A stretch of DNA of 43,867 nt from Patescibacteria group bacterium. GTDB lineage: Bacteria > Patescibacteriota > Patescibacteriia > Patescibacteriales > UBA12465. Of the stretch, positions 1 to 9,878 are shown in pieces (the first letter of the stretch is position 1; every line of letters begins with the position of its first letter). The position numbers and the translations under genes were made by a program. The notes beneath the pieces were generated by a model. The model worked only from the letters and a program-made list of their open reading frames with translations. It was not told the DNA's origin and did not search any database. The stretch is taken from contig JAKLGM010000006.1 in NCBI GenBank assembly GCA_022710685.1, positions 1 through 43,867 of the forward strand. Direction: 5' to 3'.

Positions 1-2434
<2,434 letters not shown>

Positions 2435-2584
2435 ACATTTTTGATTTTAACAAATAATGTGTTCCTCTTTTCATCATTCAGAAATTGCATTAAAAGAATA
2501 ATGAAAAAAAAATAATATTTTTGGTCTGATAAAACCATTGGTTGTCTATAATGATTTTATCACTATTAAGTTATTAACGGACAG

Positions 2585-2641
2585 ACTACATGTTAATGTT
2601 TCTAAGCACCAAAGTTGCTGCTTAGAAGTCTAACATCTAGT
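2585..2641 (-). repeat. Two-tier inverted repeat in the 23S leader
   Basis: Inner arms TTCTAAGCA (2600-2608) and TGCTTAGAA (2619-2627) are perfect 9-mers around a 10-nt loop. Outer arms ACTACATGTTA (2585-2595) and TAACATCTAGT (2631-2641) pair over 11 positions with one mismatch. No T-run follows it on the minus strand, so it is not a terminator. It could be an RNase III-type processing site or a structural leader element. Confidence 0.6.
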
Positions 2642-2666
2642 TGTTTAAAGAAATTTCCTTGGGGAC

Positions 2667-2726
2667 AAAAAAACCGCTCGTGAGCGGTTCAAGCACACTC
2701 TAAATTTAGACGTGTTCTTAACCGCT
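2667..2726 (-). promoter_or_regulatory. Candidate attenuator: mutually exclusive hairpin and terminator in the 23S leader
   Basis: On the minus strand, arm 1 AGCGGTT (2726-2720) can pair with arm 2 AACCGCT (2689-2683). That closes a 44-nt hairpin whose core is the palindrome TCTAAATTTAGA, with an ACAC/GTGT block. Arm 2, as AACCGCTC (2689-2682), can instead pair with arm 3 GAGCGGTT (2679-2672), which runs into seven T's (2673-2667), an intrinsic terminator. The two folds share arm 2, so only one can form. The plus strand also ends the long hairpin with a T-run, so a bidirectional terminator is the main alternative. A discrete ~120-nt small RNA is another. Confidence 0.6.
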
Positions 2727-2759
2727 TAATTTTTTTGACTCAAAGAATTTTTTAAACAT
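2718..2759 (-). CDS. Possible 13-aa leader peptide upstream of 23S
   Basis: An ATG about 31 nt after the predicted transcript start opens a 13-codon frame, MFKKFFESKKLSG, ending in TAA. It has no SD, like nearly every gene in this window, and is rich in Lys and Phe. Its last codons and stop (AGC GGT TAA) are made of the AGCGGTT segment that forms the left arm of the following hairpin. A terminating ribosome would therefore cover that arm. Short AT-rich ORFs arise often by chance, so coding status is unproven; the evidence is its position. Confidence 0.35.
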   Translation of the reverse strand: MFKKFFESKKLSG

Positions 2760-2797
2760 ATTTTAATAGGTAAAAGGCTCAGTAAAAACTGATACTA

Positions 2798-2825
2798 ATT
2801 ATATACTAATTAAAAACTTTGTCAA
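2798..2825 (-). promoter_or_regulatory. Sigma-70-type promoter of the 23S transcript
   Basis: Minus strand: TTGACA (2820-2825), 16-nt spacer, TATAAT (2798-2803). Both hexamers are perfect consensus. The expected start is near 2790. Transcription runs toward the 23S, whose mature 5' end is about 356 nt downstream. This is the strongest promoter between tRNA-Gly and the rRNA. Confidence 0.8.
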
Positions 2826-2885
2826 GGGTTTTACGCTTGGCCAAAACTAGCTAAAACTCCCCTATTTTAACGATTATTTTCTCTG

Positions 2886-2957
2886 AGCGGGCAACGGGAA
2901 TCGGACCCGCCTTTCCAGCTTGGGAAGCTGGCATAATAGCCACTATATGATGCCCGC
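2886..2957 (-). tRNA. tRNA-Gly(CCC)
   Basis: The minus strand folds as a 72-nt tRNA. The 7-bp acceptor stem is GCGGGCA/TGCCCGC, and the discriminator is T (U73), usual for bacterial tRNA-Gly. The anticodon stem is CCAGC/GCTGG with loop TTCCCAA, giving anticodon CCC. The T stem is GCGGG/CCCGT with a G-T pair. The D stem is weak (three A-T pairs). The 3' CCA is not encoded. The T loop reads TCCGATT, so the almost invariant T55 is C. The 5' end lies one base after the stop codon of the upstream glycosyltransferase, so the two are probably cotranscribed and RNase P would trim the tRNA from an mRNA. Confidence 0.93.
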
Positions 2958-2958
2958 A

Positions 2959-4560
2959 TTATTCTCTTTGTTTGGGGGTCACCCAGAAGCCCATATACTT
3001 GCCCCGCATTAACCTGATTTGGGCGTCCAAACAAGGAATGGCACCAAAAATAATGATAGTCACCGGGACGCAAATCCATTCCAAAACCATCAGGATGCTT
3101 TTGCCGAAACCATATTTCTGCGGCCGCTTAGGTAGAAGGATGGTGGAGATGGTAGCTGAAAGCACCATACCAATCATGGCAATGTTCATAAGCCAAGTAC
3201 TCACTGTCGGCAGATTACCGGACAAGACAGTAATATTAAAACGATCGCCGCCTAAAAGCATTGGCATCCAACCGACCACGGCGATAATCAAAGCATTAGT
3301 AGCCCAAGAATGAAAACCATAGATTTGAATCAAGATATGGCGCAGCATCATCTTCCTGTCCACCGTCTTCCAGCGCTTAGCAGTATTAAATATCAAATAG
3401 GGGACATTCTCACTGCCCCAAGCCCAGCGCCGTTGCTGCTTATACAAACTCTTAGCTGTCGCCATAAAACTAGCGTCCATGGTGGTGTCCATAAAAACCG
3501 GATAATACATCGGCTCCACCCGATAATTCCCCTGATAATACAGCAAACAATGCCAGAAAATCCGTGAATCCTCTGATACCATATTGACCGACCAGAAACC
3601 GATATCCGTCAAGGCTCTCCAGGTCATAGAATGGGAAGAATAGGTGGCTAATTTTTCTGGACGAATCTGTTGCATCATCTGCCAGAAAGTATTAGAAGAA
3701 GAGGCAACGCGAGCAAAGAATGGCGCTTGCCAGATATTATTATGATAAAGCGGAATCGGCTGATAACTGGCGTGGTAGGGGTCAGATACGGTCAAAAAAG
3801 TATGGGTCAATTTGAAAAAATATCCCGGATAAACCACGGTATCAATATCAAAGACGCTCACTAAAATCTTGTTATAGTCCAAGCCCTCCTTGTCAACGAT
3901 TTCTTCCTGAGCTCTTCTGGCTGCCCAAGCCTGGTTAGCGCCTTTAGCCTTGAGTTCGCCCGGAATCTCGCCCGGGTGATAAGTTATTAAAAAATTACGG
4001 AAATGATGGCCGAATTCGGCCTCAATAGCTTTAGCCTTTTTTTCTACTTCTTCTCGACCAGCCCTTTCCTCCATTGCCAAAACCACTATCATATTTTTGG
4101 TCGGATAGCCGTCTTTAGTTAAAGACTCCACCGCTGACCTCAAGATAGCCTCCCCTTCATTATAGTTGGGCAAAATAATCAAATGAATAATATCCTCCCA
4201 GGACATACCCTGCTCCGACAAAGGCTTCATTATCTTGTCTCGTTCTAAATTTTCACTATCGGCATCCAAAAAACTAACCGGCAAACGGCGGCATTTATCC
4301 TCCCAATTAATCAATTTATTTTCTTTAAGTTTTCTATATCCGGCAATCAGATAAATTGCCAAGAAGATGACCAATAGCAGCCAATAGACATCAAAAGCGA
4401 TAATAAAATAAGCCACCCAGACTGGCTTAAAATAAGAAAACACTAAAAGCACTAAAAGGGTGCCAATAGATAAAAATCCTGGTAAAATTTCCAAGAGGCG
4501 ATAAATTTTTCTTTCCCGACCGCTAAGTTCCGTGGCCTTACCAATCTTTAAATAATCCAT
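2959..4560 (-). CDS. Membrane-bound GT2 family (cellulose-synthase-like) glycosyltransferase
   Basis: The 533-aa protein probably makes or extends a surface polysaccharide at the inner face of the membrane. Two membrane segments lie near residues 28-75. A GT-A domain follows, with LPNYNEGE near 130 and the metal-binding FDIDT near 236. A Q-x-x-R-W motif (QQRRW) is near 372, and three or so membrane segments lie in residues 400-520. This layout is that of processive GT2 enzymes, but the sugar cannot be read from sequence. There is no SD. The start follows a 13-bp hairpin that separates it from the ATPase gene upstream. The stop (TAA) is one base from tRNA-Gly. Lack of a PilZ domain argues against true c-di-GMP-controlled cellulose synthase. 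Confidence 0.85.
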   Translation of the reverse strand: MDYLKIGKATELSGRERKIYRLLEILPGFLSIGTLLVLLVFSYFKPVWVAYFIIAFDVYWLLLVIFLAIYLIAGYRKLKENKLINWEDKCRRLPVSFLDADSENLERDKIMKPLSEQGMSWEDIIHLIILPNYNEGEAILRSAVESLTKDGYPTKNMIVVLAMEERAGREEVEKKAKAIEAEFGHHFRNFLITYHPGEIPGELKAKGANQAWAARRAQEEIVDKEGLDYNKILVSVFDIDTVVYPGYFFKLTHTFLTVSDPYHASYQPIPLYHNNIWQAPFFARVASSSNTFWQMMQQIRPEKLATYSSHSMTWRALTDIGFWSVNMVSEDSRIFWHCLLYYQGNYRVEPMYYPVFMDTTMDASFMATAKSLYKQQRRWAWGSENVPYLIFNTAKRWKTVDRKMMLRHILIQIYGFHSWATNALIIAVVGWMPMLLGGDRFNITVLSGNLPTVSTWLMNIAMIGMVLSATISTILLPKRPQKYGFGKSILMVLEWICVPVTIIIFGAIPCLDAQIRLMRGKYMGFWVTPKQRE

Positions 4561-4566
4561 ATAGGT

Positions 4567-4596
4567 AAAAAGTCTATAAAAACTTATAGACTTTTT
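4567..4596 (-). terminator. Perfect 13-bp hairpin between ATPase gene and glycosyltransferase
   Basis: AAAAAGTCTATAA (4567-4579) and TTATAGACTTTTT (4584-4596) pair perfectly around a 4-nt loop. On the minus strand the stem ends in five T's, so it may terminate the nrd/ATPase operon. It ends only six bases before the glycosyltransferase ATG, so it could also be a 5'-UTR element that shields that start. Confidence 0.6.
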
Positions 4597-4617
4597 AAAA
4601 TATCAATAAATAATAAA

Positions 4618-6447
4618 CTAAAACTGGATCTCCTCCCCTTCTTTTAACTCCTTCTCCGGGGCATTGTCAACCGCCGACTTAGGGGCTGGTTCAGCCTTTA
4701 TCTCGCGGCCGCGGAAATCAACCGGCCGAGCGCTAGTCAAAGCGCTCAACGAAAGCGGTGCGACTTCCGGCTCATCCTTGGCAATCACTTCGCCGCTATT
4801 CGGGCTCCATTTCTGCTTTAATTGCTCTAATTCTATTTGTTTAGCCTTTTTTCTATTCTCAAGATCGTTTTTCTTTTGCTCCCGCACTTTTTCTAAACAA
4901 TCCTTGCAATAAACCGGGCGAATTCCATCTGGTTTAAAGACTGTCTTGGTGTTCTGACCGCAATTAGCGCAAATAGCATCAAACTTGTTAGTATCATCTA
5001 TTTTAGGCCGAGGCGGTTGGGGTGCTGGAGCGGTTGGACGCGGAGCCTCAGTTCGGGGCGCTGTCGGCTTAACATAGGTTGAGGTGGCCGCCGGATCTGG
5101 AGTAAAATCCCTTTTAGGAGCTGCCGGAGTAAAATCTTTCTTCGGAGTAAAAGCGGCTGCTACTGCCTCGTCTTCTTCTTCGTGCCAGCGCAGAATCTTT
5201 TCTTCCACATCCTCTTTCTTACTGGCATAAGTCGCACGAGTATAATCAATTACTCTCTGGGTGTTGCCGGTTTCTTCATCATTAGACAAAGGCGGCAAGC
5301 CCCGAGCAGAAAAAGGGTCAGAAGACACGCCATCAATCATTAGCTTCAAATACATTTCATATTTAGGCAAATTGACCAAATCTTCTTCGGTAAAAGTCGG
5401 GGTAAATTCCCGCACCAACTCTTCGGCGTCAGCGGCGCCAATTCGGAAAACAATCATAGTACCAACGTTACCAAAAACCGCCGGCTTCACTTTTTCTGAC
5501 AGCTGTTCCACGTATTGATGGGCCATGACTAAACAAAGACGATATTTTCTGGCCTCGGACAAAATATTGGCGAAACTATCAGTCGAAAAATTTTGGAATT
5601 CATCAATGTAGAGATAAAAATCCTTGCGCTCCTTCTCCGGCATATCGACCCGGCTCATAGCGGCTAACTGGATCTTAGTAATCATCATAGCGCCCAAAAG
5701 AGCGGAGTTATCTTCGCCGATCCGACCCTTGCTCAAATTCATAATCAAAATCTTGCCTTCATCCATAATTTTCCGCATATCCAAAGAAGATTTCATTTGG
5801 CCCACGATATTACGCATAAAAGCGGTGGACAGAAATTGCCCCACCTTGTTTTGAATAGGGGAAACAGCCTCCGAAGCGAACTTATCAGCATAAGAAGCAA
5901 ATTCTTTCTCCCAAAAAGACTTGACCACCGGATCCTTGATGTTGGCCACCACCTTCTTGCGGAAAGGCTTGTCAGACAAAATACGAACAACGCCCAAAAG
6001 GGTAGACCCAGGATAATCTAAAATGGCCAGGATGGCGTTGCGCAAAATATATTCCAAACGAGGTCCCCAAGAATCAGCCCATAACTTTTGGAAAACGCCG
6101 ATTAAGCCAGAAGCGACCAAGTGACGCAAATGCGGTTCAACCTGCTCCACCACATTGAAAGCTATGGGATATTCAATATCTGCCGGATTAAAATAAATCA
6201 CATCCTTGATCCGATCTTCCGGGATGAACTCAATAATCTTTTCAGCCAAATCGCCATGCGGGTCTACGACGGCCACACCATGGCCGGCGCGGATGTCATC
6301 CACGATCATGTTCTCTAAGATGGTAGATTTGCCCATACCGGTTTTTCCAATCAAATACATATGACGGCGCCGGTCATCTTTCTTGATGCCGAAACGTCGC
6401 ATCTGATTGCGAAAAGTAGTTTGAGCAAAAAAAGTTATATCACTCAT
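4618..6447 (-). CDS. VirD4/TraG-like (HerA-FtsK clade) ATPase with C-terminal zinc ribbon
   Basis: This 609-aa P-loop ATPase is of the type IV secretion/conjugation coupling clade, which moves DNA or protein through a membrane pore. Walker A GKTGMGKST is at residues 34-42, Walker B FYLYIDEF at 277-284, and an AHQ motif near 309-311. There is no N-terminal membrane anchor, unlike classical VirD4. Residues 430-480 are a Pro/Ala-rich linker. They lead to a zinc ribbon with Cys 493, 496, 514 and 517, exactly the CxxC-x17-CxxC pattern, then a charged tail. The gene starts 13 bp after a small coiled-coil membrane protein, which may supply the missing anchor. It could serve DNA uptake, secretion of the pilin-like surface protein at 28398-33857, or DNA segregation; sequence alone does not decide. 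Confidence 0.82.
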   Translation of the reverse strand: MSDITFFAQTTFRNQMRRFGIKKDDRRRHMYLIGKTGMGKSTILENMIVDDIRAGHGVAVVDPHGDLAEKIIEFIPEDRIKDVIYFNPADIEYPIAFNVVEQVEPHLRHLVASGLIGVFQKLWADSWGPRLEYILRNAILAILDYPGSTLLGVVRILSDKPFRKKVVANIKDPVVKSFWEKEFASYADKFASEAVSPIQNKVGQFLSTAFMRNIVGQMKSSLDMRKIMDEGKILIMNLSKGRIGEDNSALLGAMMITKIQLAAMSRVDMPEKERKDFYLYIDEFQNFSTDSFANILSEARKYRLCLVMAHQYVEQLSEKVKPAVFGNVGTMIVFRIGAADAEELVREFTPTFTEEDLVNLPKYEMYLKLMIDGVSSDPFSARGLPPLSNDEETGNTQRVIDYTRATYASKKEDVEEKILRWHEEEDEAVAAAFTPKKDFTPAAPKRDFTPDPAATSTYVKPTAPRTEAPRPTAPAPQPPRPKIDDTNKFDAICANCGQNTKTVFKPDGIRPVYCKDCLEKVREQKKNDLENRKKAKQIELEQLKQKWSPNSGEVIAKDEPEVAPLSLSALTSARPVDFRGREIKAEPAPKSAVDNAPEKELKEGEEIQF

Positions 6448-6460
6448 ATCCTAATTAAAA

Positions 6461-6769
6461 TTAAAAACCTAATAACCCTGGAGTAACCGTGCCGCCGGTC
6501 ATAGACTGGACTTGATTTTGTAAGTCTCGCACTAATGTCGGCAGATAAAAAATACTGATGATAGTAGTAATGATAATCAAAATCCAAACTATCCAATTCA
6601 ACAACTTTTTCCAAAAAACATAACGCTTGATATATTTTACCCGTTCTAATATTTCTTCATTTAAATCTAAATTTTTCTGTTGCAACTCCAAATTCTTCTC
6701 CAAGAGAGCCTTGAGCTCTCCCTGATTGTCAGCTTTCTTGATTTCTGGCGTAGTCTCTATCTTTACCAT
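6461..6769 (-). CDS. Small coiled-coil membrane protein, unknown function
   Basis: This 102-aa protein has no family I recognise. Residues 15-45 are a Leu/Glu/Lys/Asn-rich heptad-like helix (ALLEKNLELQQKNLDLNEEI), probably a coiled coil. A single membrane helix follows at about 58-78 (WIVWILIIITTIISIFYL), then a short polar tail. It lies 11 bp after nrdG and 13 bp before the VirD4/TraG-like ATPase, so it is cotranscribed with both. An obvious guess is a membrane adaptor for the otherwise soluble ATPase. No SD. Confidence 0.75.
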   Translation of the reverse strand: MVKIETTPEIKKADNQGELKALLEKNLELQQKNLDLNEEILERVKYIKRYVFWKKLLNWIVWILIIITTIISIFYLPTLVRDLQNQVQSMTGGTVTPGLLGF

Positions 6770-6780
6770 ATTAATCTAAT

Positions 6781-7536
6781 TTAGCGCCACTCGCATAAAG
6801 TGACATATTTTCGACCCAAAGCCGCTAATTCAGCCATTGTCTTATCATCATAGGGCTCCAGGCTCTTAAATTTCGGGTTAACTAGGTCGGTGTCGGGCTT
6901 AAATTTCTGTAAATACCACTTAGCCGCCCCTTTAATAACATCCCCCATCTTCATAATATCGGCCTGATCCAATAATTCAGGCACTATTGTGGTTCGAAAC
7001 TCATAGGGCAAGCCGCTCTGCTCTATTATTTTAACAGATTCCTTGATTTTAGACCAGTTAACAGAAACGCCGGTGACTAAGACATATTTCTTAGCTGGAG
7101 CTTTAAGGTCCATGGCTAAATAATCAACTAACTTAGCTTTAAGTAACTTCTTAATCATGTCCGGATTAGTGCCGTTAGTATCTAGCTTTACCAAATAACC
7201 CAAATCCTTAATGCGCTTAATGAACTCAGGCAAATCTTGGTGCAAGGTCGGTTCACCGCCAGTGATAACCACCGCGTCCAGTTTGCCTTGGCGGCTTTTC
7301 AGGAAATGGAAAAGGTCATCCTCAGAATAGAGAGAGAGACTAGAATCTTGCTCTTTATTCCGAGGATGACCCGCGGTATTTTTACTTTGTTCTGACGCCT
7401 TTATTTTTTCGGGCCAGACAAGCATTGGGTTGTAACAAAATTGACAGCGAAAATTACATCCGACGGTGAAAACAATAGCTGCTACTTTCCCCGGATAATC
7501 AATCAGAGTCAGTTTTTCCAGGCCGCCAATTAACAT
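6781..7536 (-). CDS. nrdG: Anaerobic ribonucleotide reductase activating enzyme (radical SAM)
   Basis: This 251-aa radical SAM protein uses S-adenosylmethionine and a 4Fe-4S cluster to put a glycyl radical on class III ribonucleotide reductase. The cluster motif CNFRCQFC (CxxxCxxC) is at residues 27-34, within IVFTVGCNFRCQFCYNP. The glycine-rich SAM-binding VITGGEPTL is near 94-102. It is longer than E. coli NrdG (154 aa) and resembles the longer NrdG/PflA-like enzymes found in archaea and many anaerobes. It lies 6 bp after the separate glycyl-radical peptide and downstream of nrdD, which fixes its partner. A polar insert near residues 46-70 is unremarkable. Confidence 0.9.
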   Translation of the reverse strand: MLIGGLEKLTLIDYPGKVAAIVFTVGCNFRCQFCYNPMLVWPEKIKASEQSKNTAGHPRNKEQDSSLSLYSEDDLFHFLKSRQGKLDAVVITGGEPTLHQDLPEFIKRIKDLGYLVKLDTNGTNPDMIKKLLKAKLVDYLAMDLKAPAKKYVLVTGVSVNWSKIKESVKIIEQSGLPYEFRTTIVPELLDQADIMKMGDVIKGAAKWYLQKFKPDTDLVNPKFKSLEPYDDKTMAELAALGRKYVTLCEWR

Positions 7537-7542
7537 AAGCTA

Positions 7543-7692
7543 TTAGCAAAATTGCTTTTCGTCAACCTTAAAAGTTTTGCGGTCCTTGTACTCGGCCGCC
7601 TTGCCCCGATTATAATTTTTAACCGGAGTTAACCAACCGACGACGCGGCTGTAAACGATGCATTCCTGTCTTTGGACTTGGATTGGAGCCAT
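7543..7692 (-). CDS. Separate C-terminal glycyl-radical peptide of class III ribonucleotide reductase
   Basis: This 49-aa peptide carries the glycyl-radical segment normally found at the C-terminus of NrdD: SRVVGWLTPVKNYNRGK at residues 15-31, with the radical glycine at 19. It then has KDRKTF and a final QFC. Full-length NrdD proteins have the same RVVGY-x-x-PV-x-NWN-x-GK block directly after the zinc CPKC motif. Here the upstream 688-aa nrdD stops 94 bp before this ATG and is in a different frame, so the two parts are separate polypeptides. Cys 11 (QEC) and Cys 49 could complete a zinc site or act as redox thiols. Order nrdD - this - nrdG supports function. Confidence 0.85.
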   Translation of the reverse strand: MAPIQVQRQECIVYSRVVGWLTPVKNYNRGKAAEYKDRKTFKVDEKQFC

Positions 7693-7786
7693 ATTTTTTA
7701 TTTGGTCCGGCGCAGAAATAGCCTCTTAGACTAACCTCACCTGACCTTTAGCTTAATTTAATTATATAATATTTTTGCTTGTTTTA

Positions 7787-9853
7787 CTAGCTCTCACAAC
7801 AGCTAGGATTACCCTTGATTTCCGCTGGTTTTAGACCCATAGCCTCATCGCATTTCGGGCAATATTTATGTTCACCTGCCAGATATCCATGGACTGGGCA
7901 AATCGAGAAAGTCGGGGTAATGGTAAAATAAGGCAAGCGATAGCTATAAACTATTTTCTTTACCAAATTTTTAGTGGCCTCTGGATCGTTAATTCTCTCA
8001 CCGATATAGCCATGCAAGACTGTGCCGCCAGTATATTTTGTCTGGAGGTCGTCCTGCAAATCAAGAGCGGAGAATAAATCATCGGTAAAGCCGACTGGCA
8101 GGTTAGAAGAATTAGTATAATAAGGATCGGCGCCTTCTTTCTTTACTGCCTTATCATTGGCAAAAATAATATCCGGATATAACTCTAAATCTTTCTTGGC
8201 AAAACGATAAGTACAGCCTTCGCCCGGAGTAGCTTCTAAGTTATAAAGGTTATTAGTCTCATTCTGATAGTCCATCAACTTCTCGCGCATAAAATCTAAG
8301 ACCTCAGCCGCAAAAGCATGGCCTTCGGTGGTGGTAATATCTTGCCCCAACAAATTAACCAGGGCTTCGTTCATGCCATTGATGCCAATGGTGTTAAAAT
8401 GATTTTTCCAATAAGAACCAAAACGAGCCTGAATGTTGTCTAAATAATGTTTGGAGTAAGGATAAAGGCCATCAGCGGTAAATTTCTCAATCACCTTGCG
8501 CTTAATCTCTAAGCTATCTTTAGCTAATTCCATCAACGCCAATAAGCGAGTTTTAAAATCTTCTTTATCTTTGGACAAAAATCCTAAACGGGCTAAGTTG
8601 ATAGTCACTACGCCTAAGCTACCGGTTAAAGGATTAGCGCCGAATAAACCGCCACCGCGTTTTCTCAGCTCTCTGTTATCCAAACGCAAGCGGCAGCACA
8701 TAGAGCGGGCGTCATCCCTGTCCATATCCGAATTAACAAAATTAGAAAAATACGGCACGCCATATTTAGCGGTCATCTCCCACATCGGCTTTAAAGATTC
8801 CCGGTCCCAATCAAAATTCTTATCAACATTATAGGTTGGGATTGGGAAGGAGAACACCCGGCCAGTGGAATCCCCCGCCAGCATAACCTCAGCAAACGCC
8901 TTGTTAAACATGTCCATTTCCTCCTGAAAATCCTTATATTTCTCTGATTTTACTTCCCCGCCGATAATCACATTCTCTTCTCCGATCATTTTGGATGGGG
9001 TGACATCCAAGGTAACGTTAGTAAAGGGGGTTTGAAAACCAACCCGAGTTGGGACATTAACGTTAAAGACAAACTCCTGCAAACATTGCTTGGTCTCCTT
9101 GAAATTCAACTTGTCATAGCGGATAAAAGGAGCGAGATAAGTATCAAAATTAGCAAAGGCCTGGGCTCCAGCCGCTTCGCCTTGCATCGTATAGAAAAAA
9201 TTAACAATCTGACCTAGGGCCGTCCGAAAATGTTTTGGCGGCCGGCTCTGAGTCTTTTCTTCGACACCACCAAAGCCTCTGATTAATAAATCCTTCAAAT
9301 CCCAGCCGCAGCAATAAGGCGCTAAAAGTCCGAGATCATGAATATGAAAATCGCCGTTAACATGAGCGTTCCTAATATTTTCCGGGTACATCTTGTTGAG
9401 CCAATATTTAGCCGAGATAGCTGAAGCCAAATAATTATTCAAGCCTTGGACCGAGAAGCTCATGTTGCTATTTTCCTTTAAACGCCAATCAGCCCGTCCC
9501 AAGTAATCCTCCATCAACCTCTCCTCTGTGCTGCTGCCAATATCACGCAATTGTCGATGCTGGTCCCGATAAAGGATATAAGACTTAGCCATTTTTATCT
9601 GACGATTAACAATCAGCGTTTCCTCTACCACATCTTGGATTTCCTCCACCGCCGGAATGCTATGGTAATGGAATTTCTTACTCAAACGGCTAATCACTTC
9701 TTCGCTCAACTTCCGAGCTAGTTTTTCCGAACGCTCTAAGCCGACAGCTTCAGCCGCCTTTTCAATCGCTTCGGTAATCTTGGCCGGATCGAAATCAACG
9801 ATCTCCCCCGAACGCTTTATAATCTTGGTAATCATTTCCTTCTTGGGACTCAT
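7787..9853 (-). CDS. nrdD: Class III (anaerobic) ribonucleoside-triphosphate reductase, catalytic part without glycyl-radical domain
   Basis: This 688-aa protein reduces ribonucleotides to deoxyribonucleotides for DNA synthesis without oxygen. Residues 7-95 are an ATP-cone regulatory domain (IIKRSGEIVDFD). The 10-stranded barrel follows, with family segments NSNMSFSVQGLN near 127, YCCGWDL near 179 and SMCCRLRLD near 383 holding conserved cysteines. The C-terminus has CPVH (652-655) and CPKC (665-668), a zinc site. It then ends in NPSCCES where other NrdD proteins continue into RVVGY and the radical glycine. That missing segment is encoded by the next ORF (7543-7692). NrdR lies 25 bp upstream. 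The stop is TAG. Confidence 0.93.
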   Translation of the reverse strand: MSPKKEMITKIIKRSGEIVDFDPAKITEAIEKAAEAVGLERSEKLARKLSEEVISRLSKKFHYHSIPAVEEIQDVVEETLIVNRQIKMAKSYILYRDQHRQLRDIGSSTEERLMEDYLGRADWRLKENSNMSFSVQGLNNYLASAISAKYWLNKMYPENIRNAHVNGDFHIHDLGLLAPYCCGWDLKDLLIRGFGGVEEKTQSRPPKHFRTALGQIVNFFYTMQGEAAGAQAFANFDTYLAPFIRYDKLNFKETKQCLQEFVFNVNVPTRVGFQTPFTNVTLDVTPSKMIGEENVIIGGEVKSEKYKDFQEEMDMFNKAFAEVMLAGDSTGRVFSFPIPTYNVDKNFDWDRESLKPMWEMTAKYGVPYFSNFVNSDMDRDDARSMCCRLRLDNRELRKRGGGLFGANPLTGSLGVVTINLARLGFLSKDKEDFKTRLLALMELAKDSLEIKRKVIEKFTADGLYPYSKHYLDNIQARFGSYWKNHFNTIGINGMNEALVNLLGQDITTTEGHAFAAEVLDFMREKLMDYQNETNNLYNLEATPGEGCTYRFAKKDLELYPDIIFANDKAVKKEGADPYYTNSSNLPVGFTDDLFSALDLQDDLQTKYTGGTVLHGYIGERINDPEATKNLVKKIVYSYRLPYFTITPTFSICPVHGYLAGEHKYCPKCDEAMGLKPAEIKGNPSCCES

Positions 9854-9878
9854 AAGGATAATAGATAAAATTTATAAA

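Larger units (their letters stand above)
2435..2885 (-). other. 451-nt leader/intergenic region between tRNA-Gly and 23S
   Basis: This stretch has no protein gene of normal size. On the minus strand it holds, in order, a consensus promoter, a 13-codon ORF, two overlapping hairpins ending in a T-run, a boxA-like sequence (about 2643-2658, TTTCTTTAAACAA), a two-tier inverted repeat and an AT-rich run into the 23S 5' end. No second convincing minus-strand promoter was seen between the T-run and the 23S. The 23S is therefore probably made by read-through from the promoter at 2798-2825. A TATAAT at 2547-2552 on the plus strand has no -35 and is discounted. Confidence 0.7.

Noticed and set aside
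2547..2552. TATAAT on the plus strand upstream of the 23S region
   Set aside because: No -35 at 16-18 bp and no plus-strand gene follows; likely a chance match in AT-rich DNA.
2667..2791. 5S rRNA or 6S RNA between promoter and 23S
   Set aside because: The ~120-nt stretch has none of the conserved 5S segments and no 6S-like open helix; it is AT-rich with two overlapping hairpins.
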